A stretch of 64,000 nt of DNA. It comes from Candidatus Gastranaerophilales bacterium (GTDB lineage Bacteria; Cyanobacteriota; Vampirovibrionia; Gastranaerophilales; Gastranaerophilaceae). A model generated the notes under the pieces. It saw only the letters and a program-made list of their open reading frames with translations. It was not told the origin of the DNA and did not search any database. Below are positions 52,894 through 60,977 of this stretch, one piece after another. The position numbers and the translations under genes are program-made. The DNA lies in NCBI GenBank assembly GCA_944324915.1, contig CALUYD010000001.1, forward strand, positions 1-64,000, given 5' to 3'. The stretch's first letter is position 1; every line of letters starts with the position of its first letter.

Positions 52894-53406
52894 ATGAAAG
52901 ATATTTGCATATCCGATAAAAAAATAGCATTATATCCGGGTAGCTTTGACCCTATTACAAACGGACATTTAGATGTTTTAGAAAGAGCAAGTCTAATGTT
53001 TGATGAGGTTGTAATTGCAGTGTTAAAGCATCCTGAAAAAAAATCATTTTTAACTGTTGAACAAAGAGTTGAATTGATAGAAGAAGCTATTAAAGATATG
53101 GAAAATATTAAAGTTGCAAGTTTTGACGGTTTAACAGTAGAATACGCCAGACAAATCGGCGCAAAGTTTTTAATTAGAGGTCTAAGAACAATTACAGACT
53201 TTGAATATGAAGTTCAATTATGTCAAACAAATCAAGTCATAGCGCCTGATATTGATACAGTATTTTTACCTACAAAACCACAACACAACTTTATTTCATC
53301 AAGTATTGTAAGAGAGCTTGCAAATCATAAAACAGATATTTCAAAATTTGTTCCAAAAAATGTGGTAAAATATTTACAAGATGATATAAGAAAGGTTTCA
53401 AAATAA
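52894..53406 (+). CDS. coaD: Phosphopantetheine adenylyltransferase
   Basis: 170 aa. Makes dephospho-CoA. Starts with 'KIALYPGSFDPITNGHLDVLERA' (T/HxGH motif is NGH), and has 'GAKFLIRGLRTITDFEYE' and 'PQHNFISSSIVRELA' (ISSS motif). A seven-residue N-terminal addition (KDICISD) precedes the usual start. Followed 2 bp later by a coiled-coil protein. Confidence 0.96.
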   Translation: MKDICISDKKIALYPGSFDPITNGHLDVLERASLMFDEVVIAVLKHPEKKSFLTVEQRVELIEEAIKDMENIKVASFDGLTVEYARQIGAKFLIRGLRTITDFEYEVQLCQTNQVIAPDIDTVFLPTKPQHNFISSSIVRELANHKTDISKFVPKNVVKYLQDDIRKVSK

Positions 53407-53407
53407 A

Positions 53408-53968
53408 ATGGCAGAAACAGAAGCTAAAATGTTTGATTTAATTGACGCTCTGGAAGCACTTTGCGAAGAAGGTATTCCTGTTTTTCCGGGTCGTTCGATC
53501 GTTGATGCTAAAAAATTATACAGCATTACAAAGGCTTTTCCGACATCAATTTCAAATGAAATACATGACGCTAGAATTATTCTTAAGAAAAAAGATGAAA
53601 TCTTGCAAGAGGCAAGACTTAGAGCTGAAAGAATTATTCAAGATGCGGAAAATGAAAGATATAAACTTTTAAACGAATCAAGTTTAAATAAAGCTATGGA
53701 AGAGCATGCCGAAAAATTCAGACAAACTGTTTTTGAAGAATGTCAACAAATCAAAATGGCTGCTTTCAATGAAGCACAAGAATTAAAACTAAATGCAAAA
53801 AATGAATCTATAAAAATGAAAGAAGATTCTCAAGAATATGCTCAACAACTTTTAAACAACTTAGAGCAAGACCTAAACAGACTTTATCAAGTTGTTATGA
53901 ACGGTCAGCAAAGACTTCAAGAAATGAGAGCTTCTGATTCAATGCAGCAAATGAACAATAATCAATAA
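53408..53968 (+). CDS. Coiled-coil protein (DivIVA- or ATPase-b-like), downstream of coaD
   Basis: 186 aa. An N-terminal globular piece 'MFDLIDALEALCEEGIPVFPGRSIVDAKKLYSI' is followed by about 120 residues of heptad-like charged helix ('EILQEARLRAERIIQDAENERYKLL', 'AQELKLNAKNESIKMKEDSQ'). Similar helices occur in DivIVA-type division proteins and in F-ATPase b subunits. The combination with coaD suggests a conserved neighbour, perhaps of the cyanobacterial DivIVA-like group, but I cannot confirm this. Two bases after coaD. Confidence 0.7.
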   Translation: MAETEAKMFDLIDALEALCEEGIPVFPGRSIVDAKKLYSITKAFPTSISNEIHDARIILKKKDEILQEARLRAERIIQDAENERYKLLNESSLNKAMEEHAEKFRQTVFEECQQIKMAAFNEAQELKLNAKNESIKMKEDSQEYAQQLLNNLEQDLNRLYQVVMNGQQRLQEMRASDSMQQMNNNQ

Positions 53969-54033
53969 TTTACAAAAATTAATTTAATAGCAATATTTAA
54001 TCTTCATAGTACTTTTCTAAACACAAGAAAACT

Positions 54034-56817
54034 ATGAAGATTTTATTTAACAATAGCTCATATATTAATTCTCAAAAAATATCCTATAAAGGACTTGAAA
54101 ATTTTAAATTCAACCCTTTTAGGACATCCAATTATGATGTTTTTATAAGAAGCGATAAAATAGATGAAGAATACCACGGAAATTTTGATGAAAATGCATT
54201 TAGAATGAATTTTGGACCTGCGGGAGATTTAGTTTCTGAAGAATATAAAAATTTCTGGAAAGTAAATTTTGCAATGGCATTTTATTTTAGAAATTTTCAA
54301 GATTTAATTTTAAAAGCACTAAAAGAAGGGCGCTCACTTAAAAGATGCAGTGATTTTTGTATCCATAATACATATAGCGAAAAAACCGCACAAACGCTGG
54401 AAAAGTTCTTAACAAGCGCCGGCATTATAAACGACAGAGAAAAACTTACTGAAATTTCTGGTATCTATATGTCTTTAGCAGGCAAAAACGAGCCATACTT
54501 TGAAACAAAAGGACTAAACCTTTTATATGCATATCTATCTTTAGATGAACCTAAAGAAATATTAAACTATCCATACATCATAATGGAAGCAACAGAGCTA
54601 AATTTACAACATAACAAAGACTTTGATCTAAATAAGATTGTAGAATTTATAAAAGAGCTTGGCGCAAAAAACGAAAATGCACTATTTAAGAAATTTTCAT
54701 ACCTTGCAAAAGATTTTAATAATTTTAGAGATTTTGACGATAAATTTGCAGGCTTTATGCATATCTTGAATTTATTTTCTGCAAAAGAAAAAGGATTAAA
54801 TAAGCTAATTAAAGAAAATGAAGATTTAAACACAATAAGCGCAACGGAATTATATTCACAATATTGCGAAATAATTGATTATTTGTATGAAAAAGACCCT
54901 AAAAATTGGCTTGAAGAATTTAGGGAAATCCTAAAACAAACTCAAGGACACGAAAAATTTTCTAAAACAACAATGAATGCCGTTAAAGATTATACTGATT
55001 TATCAACAGTGGAAGGCAAAATAGAATTTTTAGAATTAATCAAAAGCGAAGATTTAACAACAGAAGATGTAAATGAATTAGCTTCAGTGCGCAATTTATA
55101 TACAACATCAAACGAAATGGGTTTCATTTTAAACAAAAACAGAATTGTTGCAAACCTTACAACATTGGATGATTTTGACGAAGAAAGCGCAAATGAATTT
55201 TATAAAAATTTCAAACAAGCTCTAAATGCAATATATGATGAAAACAATTCAAAACAAGAACATGATCTACAAACATTTGCAAAAATATTAAAACAATTCA
55301 ATCTTAAAAATGATGATGAATTTTTCAATTTCTACCATTCATTAACTAAAAAACAAACAAAACAAAATAAAAAACCTCAAACTCATAAAAAAGCTACATT
55401 ACAAGAAGTTAGAGATTTCATTTATCTGTTTAATTTTATAGGTGATGACAATCTTCAAAAATACAAAAAAGACAAAAATTATCCTCTAATTTCAGAATTA
55501 CAAAAGAAAAAAGAACATTTTGAAAAAGTTAAAACAACTATTGAAGAAGAATTAAATAAAAAAGGTGCAATTGTTCAAAAAAATACTGCTCTTAAAACAT
55601 ATACCAAATATGGCGAAACTCTAAAAAAATATCCATACATACCAACTTTTATCGAAAAAATACTAGCTCAAAACGCGCGTGATTTCATTGAATTCGATGA
55701 AGAAAAAGAGCTCAAAGCAAAATTTTTAGCATATTTTAAAAATGAACAAATGCTAAATGCCTTTTTGGCAAAAAATGAAATAGAAATAACTTCATCAAAA
55801 GAAGACAGAAGTTTTTGCGAATTATACCTTAGAATTTTAGGGTTAATTTTAGATGATAAAAACGAAAAAGAACAAGAAAAATATCTTCAAAAAATATTAA
55901 ATTCTGATTTCTTCAAAAATTCAAAATCAGGAATAATTAACTTTACAAAAAGAAGAAAAGAAGAAGATTTAAAAATCATTTTTGAAATAATTGTAAATGA
56001 AGGTATCTCTTCGATTGCGCAAATTAACACAATTTTAAACAGATATGCAAATAAAGATAAAGAAATATCAAATTTCTTAAATTATTTCAAAAATCAAGAG
56101 CTTAATTTTAGTGATTTCATAAGAAAAATTGAACAATTACAAAAAGAGCTTGAAAATTCAGGCATAAATATAAAAATTAACAATGATAATATTAGTCGTA
56201 TAAACCTTGAAAACTATAATTTCGGAAAAATTAGCGATTCAAAACTTGCACAACTTGCAAAAGAACTTTTTGGAGTTGATGATAAGCTAAATTTTATTTG
56301 CGGACTTAACGCCACATTTATAGAATCAGACGAGCAAATAATTACAGCGCACATAATCGCAAAAGAAATTTTGCGCTCTATTGGAGGCAGATACGAAAAT
56401 GAATATAAAAATTTAATGAGATGTTTAGGCATTAGACAAGAATTAAACTCTGCAACAAATTTAAATTATATTGAATCTTTAATACCAAAAGATTTAATTG
56501 ATTTTCTAAATTCTAATGAAATATTTGATTTCAGAGAAAATCCGACAAATCACTTAAATATTTCCTACCATGCAAAATTAAGATTATTAGAAAGATTTAT
56601 CTTGGATGAATATAATTTAGAAGATTTAAATACAGACAAAGTAAAAGATGAAATAAAAGAAGTATTAAAAGCAGTATACACAAAAACGCCTGTTAAAATA
56701 TACAAAGGCTCAACAAAAGAAGAAAACAGATTTATAACCATTACAGAATACAAGAATGGAGCAATAAAGACTATATTCAATACAAACGGCAATATAGGCT
56801 CAATTATAAAAATTTAA
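54034..56817 (+). CDS. 927-aa orphan protein with 'ISYKG' N-terminal motif
   Basis: Not recognised. The N-terminus 'MKILFNNSSYINSQKISYKGLENFKFNPF' carries the F/Y-K-G/S motif seen in two other orphans here. The body is largely helical, Lys/Glu/Asn-rich with no membrane segment, with repeated 'LKKY', 'FLKNE'-type helices. Residues about 850-927 ('YHAKLRLLERFILDEYNLEDLN...VKIYKGSTKEENRFITITEYKNGAIKTIFN') form a compact beta-rich end that looks like a small toxin/nuclease-like or PHD-type fold ('HAKLRLLER' is the wording of the DUF4258/BrnT-like group), but this is weak. No Shine-Dalgarno sequence. An isolated gene; its end overlaps the opposite 51-aa ORF by 4 bp. Confidence 0.65.
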   Translation: MKILFNNSSYINSQKISYKGLENFKFNPFRTSNYDVFIRSDKIDEEYHGNFDENAFRMNFGPAGDLVSEEYKNFWKVNFAMAFYFRNFQDLILKALKEGRSLKRCSDFCIHNTYSEKTAQTLEKFLTSAGIINDREKLTEISGIYMSLAGKNEPYFETKGLNLLYAYLSLDEPKEILNYPYIIMEATELNLQHNKDFDLNKIVEFIKELGAKNENALFKKFSYLAKDFNNFRDFDDKFAGFMHILNLFSAKEKGLNKLIKENEDLNTISATELYSQYCEIIDYLYEKDPKNWLEEFREILKQTQGHEKFSKTTMNAVKDYTDLSTVEGKIEFLELIKSEDLTTEDVNELASVRNLYTTSNEMGFILNKNRIVANLTTLDDFDEESANEFYKNFKQALNAIYDENNSKQEHDLQTFAKILKQFNLKNDDEFFNFYHSLTKKQTKQNKKPQTHKKATLQEVRDFIYLFNFIGDDNLQKYKKDKNYPLISELQKKKEHFEKVKTTIEEELNKKGAIVQKNTALKTYTKYGETLKKYPYIPTFIEKILAQNARDFIEFDEEKELKAKFLAYFKNEQMLNAFLAKNEIEITSSKEDRSFCELYLRILGLILDDKNEKEQEKYLQKILNSDFFKNSKSGIINFTKRRKEEDLKIIFEIIVNEGISSIAQINTILNRYANKDKEISNFLNYFKNQELNFSDFIRKIEQLQKELENSGINIKINNDNISRINLENYNFGKISDSKLAQLAKELFGVDDKLNFICGLNATFIESDEQIITAHIIAKEILRSIGGRYENEYKNLMRCLGIRQELNSATNLNYIESLIPKDLIDFLNSNEIFDFRENPTNHLNISYHAKLRLLERFILDEYNLEDLNTDKVKDEIKEVLKAVYTKTPVKIYKGSTKEENRFITITEYKNGAIKTIFNTNGNIGSIIKI

Positions 56818-56969
56818 AATATTTCAGGGTGATTAGAATTCGATAAAACGATTTCTTGATATTCATTTTTATCAAAATTTATGCCCCAATTTTTTATATT
56901 TAAACTTTTAAATTTTGATTTTTTCTTCTTTTTAGGCTTTTTTGGTTGATTATTTTCGATATTTTCCAT
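56814..56969 (-). CDS. 51-aa basic small protein
   Basis: Small ORF read on the minus strand. N-terminus 'MENIENNQPKKPKKKKKSKF' followed by 'LNIKNWGINFDKNEYQEIVLSNSNHPEIF'. Its ATG overlaps the stop of the 541-aa gene in a TAATG arrangement, as for many coupled pairs in this window, which is the main support. Strongly basic first half, no membrane segment, no family. Confidence 0.55.
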   Translation of the reverse strand: MENIENNQPKKPKKKKKSKFKSLNIKNWGINFDKNEYQEIVLSNSNHPEIF

Positions 56970-58594
56970 TATAGCAACACTTCCAAAACCATTGATGATT
57001 TATCAACAGCTATAAGCATTTTTGTATTTGCAATTTTTACTATAAAACGAGCAATTTTATCGTCTTTTTCAGATAATCTGTATTTTATATCATAATTTTC
57101 AAGTTTGGGCACTTTAAAATTATAAAGAGCAAAAACATCATCAAAAATATAGCCCATTAAACTAATATTATCATTATAAGAAACAAGCATAAAGCCTCTT
57201 TTAGGCGCTATTTCAACGCTTGATATAACACTTGGCTCAGCTTGAGCTTGAATATTAGCTTCTTTTTTAATTTCAGCTTTCGGTGCTTGATGAACAACAG
57301 TTTCTTTTTTTGTATCCTCTTTTATTTCTTCTTTTTTATCCAATTCATCAACTTTAACTTGTTGCGCAAAAGTAGCATTTGGAATATCAATAAAAGTATC
57401 TTCTTTTAATATTTTTTGAATAATATCATATTCGCTCTCATTTTTCTTGAATTGAGCGTTTCTGTTATATTTATTTTTTAATTCAGGCTCATAGCTTGAT
57501 AATTCATAATTTCTTTTTACAGCTGATGTTGCAGGATCGCAAAAGCCTGTTTGTTTAATATTTTTATCAAAAACAAAATATTGACCGTCATTTTTGATTT
57601 CTTCATCATCCTTTTTAAAATTAGGAGTGCACGAAGATTGCATTAACTCAGCTTTTGATTTTAATCTTGTTTGTATATTATTTTTTCTTTTCAAAAAAGC
57701 CATCATAAAAAACAAACCTGAAACAAAAATCAAGAAAAGCAATAATATATCGCTAAGTCTTATTCCAAATAAAACAACCTTTGAAAAAAAGCCACTTTTA
57801 GTATGAGAATTTTCACCTGCAATTCTTTCTATCTGATTTAAATCTTCATCAGATAAAGCCCCTTGAGCTTCTAATTCTTCCAGCGCTTGTTTTTCATCAA
57901 TACTTGCTAATTCTTCATCAATTTCTTGAAGTTTTTCTTCTTTTGCTTTTTGCACTTCTTGCTGTATAACATCTTCAATTTTAACAGGCTGATAAGAAGG
58001 CTTTTGTTGAGGCTCTTTTTGAATAAATTTTGCTGGAAGTTTTTCTCTAACAACTTTTTTAACTAGTTGCGCTTTTTCAGAAATTGAAGATTCCAAATTT
58101 TTTTTTTGAATTTGAGGTTTTAATTTTGGCTCTTGTATTTCTTTTTTTTCTTCATTATCTAATACGGCTTGAGCTGTTTTAGGGGTAATTGATGTAGCAG
58201 CAGACGGGTTTTTAACATTAACCCTAAAGTTAATAGGTTTTGTTGTATTAATATTTATTTTAACATAACCATTATTAACATCTTGACCTGCATAAGGATA
58301 AACATTTGTTGAAACACTTCTTATTTCTGTACCATTAGCAGATGCACCAGATGATTCATTTTTTGTTTCAGGAAGTAAAATATAATAATTTAAATCGCTC
58401 TTTTTAATAACCTTAACAGGCTGAGTAAAGCTGTTTTTTGTGTATAAATCAACACTATAAGCACCATCTGATGTCTTTATAAGTTCAACTTTCATCAAAG
58501 CATTTTTGTATTCTGATTCAATTGCAAATACAAAACTATTTAAAAATATTAATGCTAAAACTCCATAAACAAGTCTGTGCGCAAATTTATACAC
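56969..58594 (-). CDS. AMIN-like exported protein with internal membrane helix
   Basis: 541 aa. Signal peptide (about 1-24, ending 'NSFVFA'). Residues 27-150 resemble an AMIN/secretin-N beta domain ('MKVELIKTSDGAYSVDLYTKNSFTQPVKVIKKSDLNYYILLPE'). A Gln/Glu/Lys-rich linker follows (150-265), then a membrane helix near 278-302 ('LSDILLLFLIFVSGLFFMMAFL'). The last 230 residues would be cytoplasmic, ending in a beta-rich domain ('RGFMLVSYNDNISLMGYIFDDVFALYNFKVPKL'). AMIN domains bind peptidoglycan or pilus assemblies. The architecture suggests an envelope-spanning scaffold of unknown role. Confidence 0.7.
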   Translation of the reverse strand: MYKFAHRLVYGVLALIFLNSFVFAIESEYKNALMKVELIKTSDGAYSVDLYTKNSFTQPVKVIKKSDLNYYILLPETKNESSGASANGTEIRSVSTNVYPYAGQDVNNGYVKININTTKPINFRVNVKNPSAATSITPKTAQAVLDNEEKKEIQEPKLKPQIQKKNLESSISEKAQLVKKVVREKLPAKFIQKEPQQKPSYQPVKIEDVIQQEVQKAKEEKLQEIDEELASIDEKQALEELEAQGALSDEDLNQIERIAGENSHTKSGFFSKVVLFGIRLSDILLLFLIFVSGLFFMMAFLKRKNNIQTRLKSKAELMQSSCTPNFKKDDEEIKNDGQYFVFDKNIKQTGFCDPATSAVKRNYELSSYEPELKNKYNRNAQFKKNESEYDIIQKILKEDTFIDIPNATFAQQVKVDELDKKEEIKEDTKKETVVHQAPKAEIKKEANIQAQAEPSVISSVEIAPKRGFMLVSYNDNISLMGYIFDDVFALYNFKVPKLENYDIKYRLSEKDDKIARFIVKIANTKMLIAVDKSSMVLEVLL

Positions 58595-58679
58595 TTTATA
58601 CTATCCTTTTATTTTAACAAGATTTATATATTCATATTATAATATAAACAAGCACTGATGTAAAAATGGTAAAGATTTT

Positions 58680-59588
58680 ATGAATAAAGTTAACAAAAAC
58701 GATTTTAAATCGGGCATAGTAACAATTGTAGCTCGACCTAACGTAGGTAAATCAACTCTTTTAAATAAAATTCTTGGTCAAAAGGTGGCTATTGCAACAC
58801 CCCTAAGACAAACTACAAGAAAAAATTTAAAAGGGATATACACCGATTCTAACTCTCAAATTGTTTTAATAGATACCCCCGGTGTACATAAACCAATAAA
58901 CGAGCTAGGGAAATTTTTATCAAATCAATCAAAAGATGCTTTAGTTGATACTGATTTAATTCTTTTTATGGTTGATGTGACAGAGCCATGCGGTCTTGGA
59001 GATAAATGGATTTGGGAAAATTATCTAAAAAATACAAAAACTCCAATCCTTATCATATATAACAAAGTCGACTTAATTAAAAATCTTGAACAAAGAGAAT
59101 TAAACACATATACATACAAAAAATTATTTGAAAAAAATCTTGATTCCATAAAAATAAGCGCCAAAACAGGCAGAAATATAGATGATTTAATTAAAAAAAT
59201 CAAAGAATATTTGCCTTATGGTGAAAAATTTTACGATGAAGATATGGTTTCAGATACAAATATGCGAGAAATTGCCTCCGAAATAATAAGAGAAAAAATT
59301 ATTCTAAACACAAAAGACGAAGTTCCTCATTCAACAGCAGTAATAATAGATAGCTATAAAGAAGAAGAAAATATTGACAAAATCAGTGCAAAAATAATAG
59401 TCAATAATGAAAGCCAAAAAGGCATTCTGATTGGAAAACAAGGCGCTATGCTTAAAAAAATAGGAACAAGCGCCAGAAAAGAATTAGAAACAATTTTAGA
59501 AAAAAAAGTATTTTTAGAATTATTTGTCAAGGTCCAAAAAAATTGGCTAAAAGATAAAAATGCTCTTAAAGAATTTGGCTTTGAATAA
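58680..59588 (+). CDS. era: GTPase Era with an altered G1 residue
   Basis: 302 aa. Binds 16S rRNA in 30S maturation. G2 'TTRKNLKG', G3 'DTPGVHKP', G4 'YNKVDL', G5 'ISAKTG', and a C-terminal KH domain ('KGILIGKQGAMLKKIGTSARKELE'). The G1 loop, usually 'GRPNVGKST', reads 'ARPNVGKST', so the first P-loop glycine is alanine while Lys and Ser are kept. Weak ribosome-binding site. The protein should still bind GTP, though perhaps less tightly. Confidence 0.95.
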   Translation: MNKVNKNDFKSGIVTIVARPNVGKSTLLNKILGQKVAIATPLRQTTRKNLKGIYTDSNSQIVLIDTPGVHKPINELGKFLSNQSKDALVDTDLILFMVDVTEPCGLGDKWIWENYLKNTKTPILIIYNKVDLIKNLEQRELNTYTYKKLFEKNLDSIKISAKTGRNIDDLIKKIKEYLPYGEKFYDEDMVSDTNMREIASEIIREKIILNTKDEVPHSTAVIIDSYKEEENIDKISAKIIVNNESQKGILIGKQGAMLKKIGTSARKELETILEKKVFLELFVKVQKNWLKDKNALKEFGFE

Positions 59589-59669
59589 AGCGAATTTCAG
59601 CCCTTCTCAATCTAAAGATTTAGATACAAAGTTGCACGCCATATAGGGTAAATTTAAACCTTGCTATTG

Positions 59670-59701
59670 ATGAATATACCGCCTAAAAGAAGTATATTCA
59701 T
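59670..59701. promoter_or_regulatory. 10-bp perfect inverted repeat upstream of the response regulator
   Basis: ATGAATATAC (59670-59679) and GTATATTCAT (59692-59701) flank a 12-nt centre. The repeat lies about 60 bp before the regulator start, a position suitable for an operator or leader hairpin. The rest of 59589-59749 shows no further feature except the AT-rich stretch before GGAGG. Confidence 0.45.
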
Positions 59702-59761
59702 AATGTAAGTTACGCAATTTAGATTAAATTTTACAAAAAAATATACTTTTTGGAGGGGTTA

Positions 59762-60475
59762 ATGAGAAGAACAGTGGATTTCAAAAGGAAGCAAAAAGTC
59801 ATTGTCGTTGATGACAAATATGAACATGCTTCAGGTGTTCGCGAGTTGGTAAATCTGGAAAATGATTATGAGGTTATCGCAAATGCAGGTAATGCAAATG
59901 TTGCAATTTCATTAATTAAAAAATATCAACCGGACATTGTTTTAATGGATGTTAATATGCCTGAAATGGACGGTATTAACGCTATTGCAGAAATTCAAAA
60001 ACTAAATTTAAAAACAAGAGTTATAGTACTCACTGCTTATGATGATGCTGATTTGATTTATAGAGCAATGAAAGTTGGAGCTTGCGGATATGTTCTAAAA
60101 ACTATGGTTTCAGCTCAACTTATTAAAGCGCTGGATGAAGTATCAATGGGCAAAATCTATTTACCAACTATTCTTTGTTCAAAATTCTTTGAATATTTCC
60201 AAGATTTTGAAAAGAATGGTCAAGCAAATCAAGAAGATGATAATGAAGAAAACTTGCTTCATTACTTAACAAATAGAGAAGAAGAAGTTTTATCTTTACT
60301 TTTAGAAGGCGCAACTTATAAAGACGTTGCAAGAGAATTGTTTATCTCTGAAACAACAGTAAAAACTCATGTAAACAACATTTTCCAAAAACTTCAAGTT
60401 AAAGAAAAAACTCAAGCTGTACTTTATGCAATCAATAAAGGCTTCAAGCCAAAAGCTAAAAAAATCGCTGTGTAG
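59762..60475 (+). CDS. NarL/LuxR-type response regulator
   Basis: 237 aa. Receiver domain (about 12-130) with 'VIVVDDKY', phospho-acceptor D63 in 'VLMDVNMPEMDG', 'VLTAYDD' and 'VLKTM'. LuxR-type HTH at about 165-228 ('LTNREEEVLSLLLEGATYKDVARELFISETTVKTHVNNIFQKL'). The ATG at 59762 follows GGAGG by 5 nt; a TTG four codons upstream is less likely. Next genes on the same strand are a histidine kinase and flgB-flgC-fliE, so it is a candidate flagellar regulator of the NarL class rather than the NtrC class. Confidence 0.93.
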   Translation: MRRTVDFKRKQKVIVVDDKYEHASGVRELVNLENDYEVIANAGNANVAISLIKKYQPDIVLMDVNMPEMDGINAIAEIQKLNLKTRVIVLTAYDDADLIYRAMKVGACGYVLKTMVSAQLIKALDEVSMGKIYLPTILCSKFFEYFQDFEKNGQANQEDDNEENLLHYLTNREEEVLSLLLEGATYKDVARELFISETTVKTHVNNIFQKLQVKEKTQAVLYAINKGFKPKAKKIAV

Positions 60476-60482
60476 CAACCCA

Positions 60483-60545
60483 AGCGAAGCGAAACGTAGT
60501 GCGACTGCACACGTTGAGCAAAGCGAGGGCAAAGGTGTGCGAAGC
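60483..60545 (+). repeat. 63-bp direct repeat, copy 1
   Basis: Identical to 60708-60770 (offset 225). Begins AGCGAAGCGAAACGTAG and ends GTGTGCGAAGC. Contains the inner inverted element GTGCGACTGCAC. Confidence 0.92.
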
Positions 60546-60594
60546 TCGTGACGGCAGAGCGTTGAGCTCTGGCGAACAGAGCGTAGTCCGTACC
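60525..60594 (+). repeat. 70-bp direct repeat, copy 1
   Basis: Identical to 60635-60704 (offset 110). Holds the CAGAGC-GTTGA-GCTCTG hairpin and ends GTAGTCCGTACC. Overlaps the 63-bp repeat by 21 bp. Confidence 0.92.
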
Positions 60595-60634
60595 CGAACC
60601 GAGCGAGTTTAGCGATAGCTTAACAAGCGAAGGT

Positions 60635-60704
60635 GAGGGCAAAGGTGTGCGAAGCTCGTGACGGCAGAGCGTTGAGCTCTGGCGAACAGAGCGTAGTCCG
60701 TACC
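60635..60704 (+). repeat. 70-bp direct repeat, copy 2
   Basis: Second exact copy of 60525-60594, preceded by a partly different 40-bp segment containing AGCGATAGCT. Confidence 0.92.
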
Positions 60705-60707
60705 ACG

Positions 60708-60770
60708 AGCGAAGCGAAACGTAGTGCGACTGCACACGTTGAGCAAAGCGAGGGCAAAGGTGTGCGAAGC
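60708..60770 (+). repeat. 63-bp direct repeat, copy 2
   Basis: Second exact copy of 60483-60545. After it the sequence switches to the ATGCGCTAGCCG element rather than the 70-bp element, showing modular assembly. Confidence 0.92.
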
Positions 60771-60977
60771 ATGCGCTAGCCGTGTGTGAAGCCGTGAAAA
60801 TGGCAAGGCGTTGAGCCTTGACATTTTAGGCGTAACCGTTCGACGGCGACGTGGAAATCTTCGATTTCCTCAGGAGCATGCGCTAGCCGGTGCGATAACG
60901 AGCTTTCGTAGAGAAAGCGAGTTAAGCACTACGACGCCAACACAGCCACAAATCAAACCTTAAATGGTAAGTAAAAA

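Larger units (their letters stand above)
60476..60960 (+). repeat. GC-rich mosaic of repeats and hairpins between regulator and kinase
   Basis: About 485 bp, clearly GC-richer (over half G+C by eye) than the surroundings, with no credible ORF. It contains a 63-bp exact repeat, a 70-bp exact repeat, a 15-bp repeat AGCATGCGCTAGCCG (60768-60782, 60875-60889) and at least four hairpins: CAGAGC/GCTCTG twice (60555-60571 and 60665-60681), AAAATG.CAAGGC/GCCTTG.CATTTT (60797-60828), GGAAATC/GATTTCC (about 60853-60869) and GCTTTC/GAAAGC (about 60902-60918). Three of the loops are GTTGA and one is GTAGA. It would be transcribed between the regulator and kinase coding sequences. Confidence 0.9.

Noticed and set aside
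60424-60824. Two overlapping minus-strand ORFs (103 and 71 aa)
   Set aside because: They translate the GC-rich repeat mosaic and part of the response regulator; repeated peptides simply mirror the DNA repeats.
60476-60960. Possible CRISPR array
   Set aside because: Repeats are long, overlapping and of unequal spacing, with no constant repeat/spacer pattern and no cas genes nearby.
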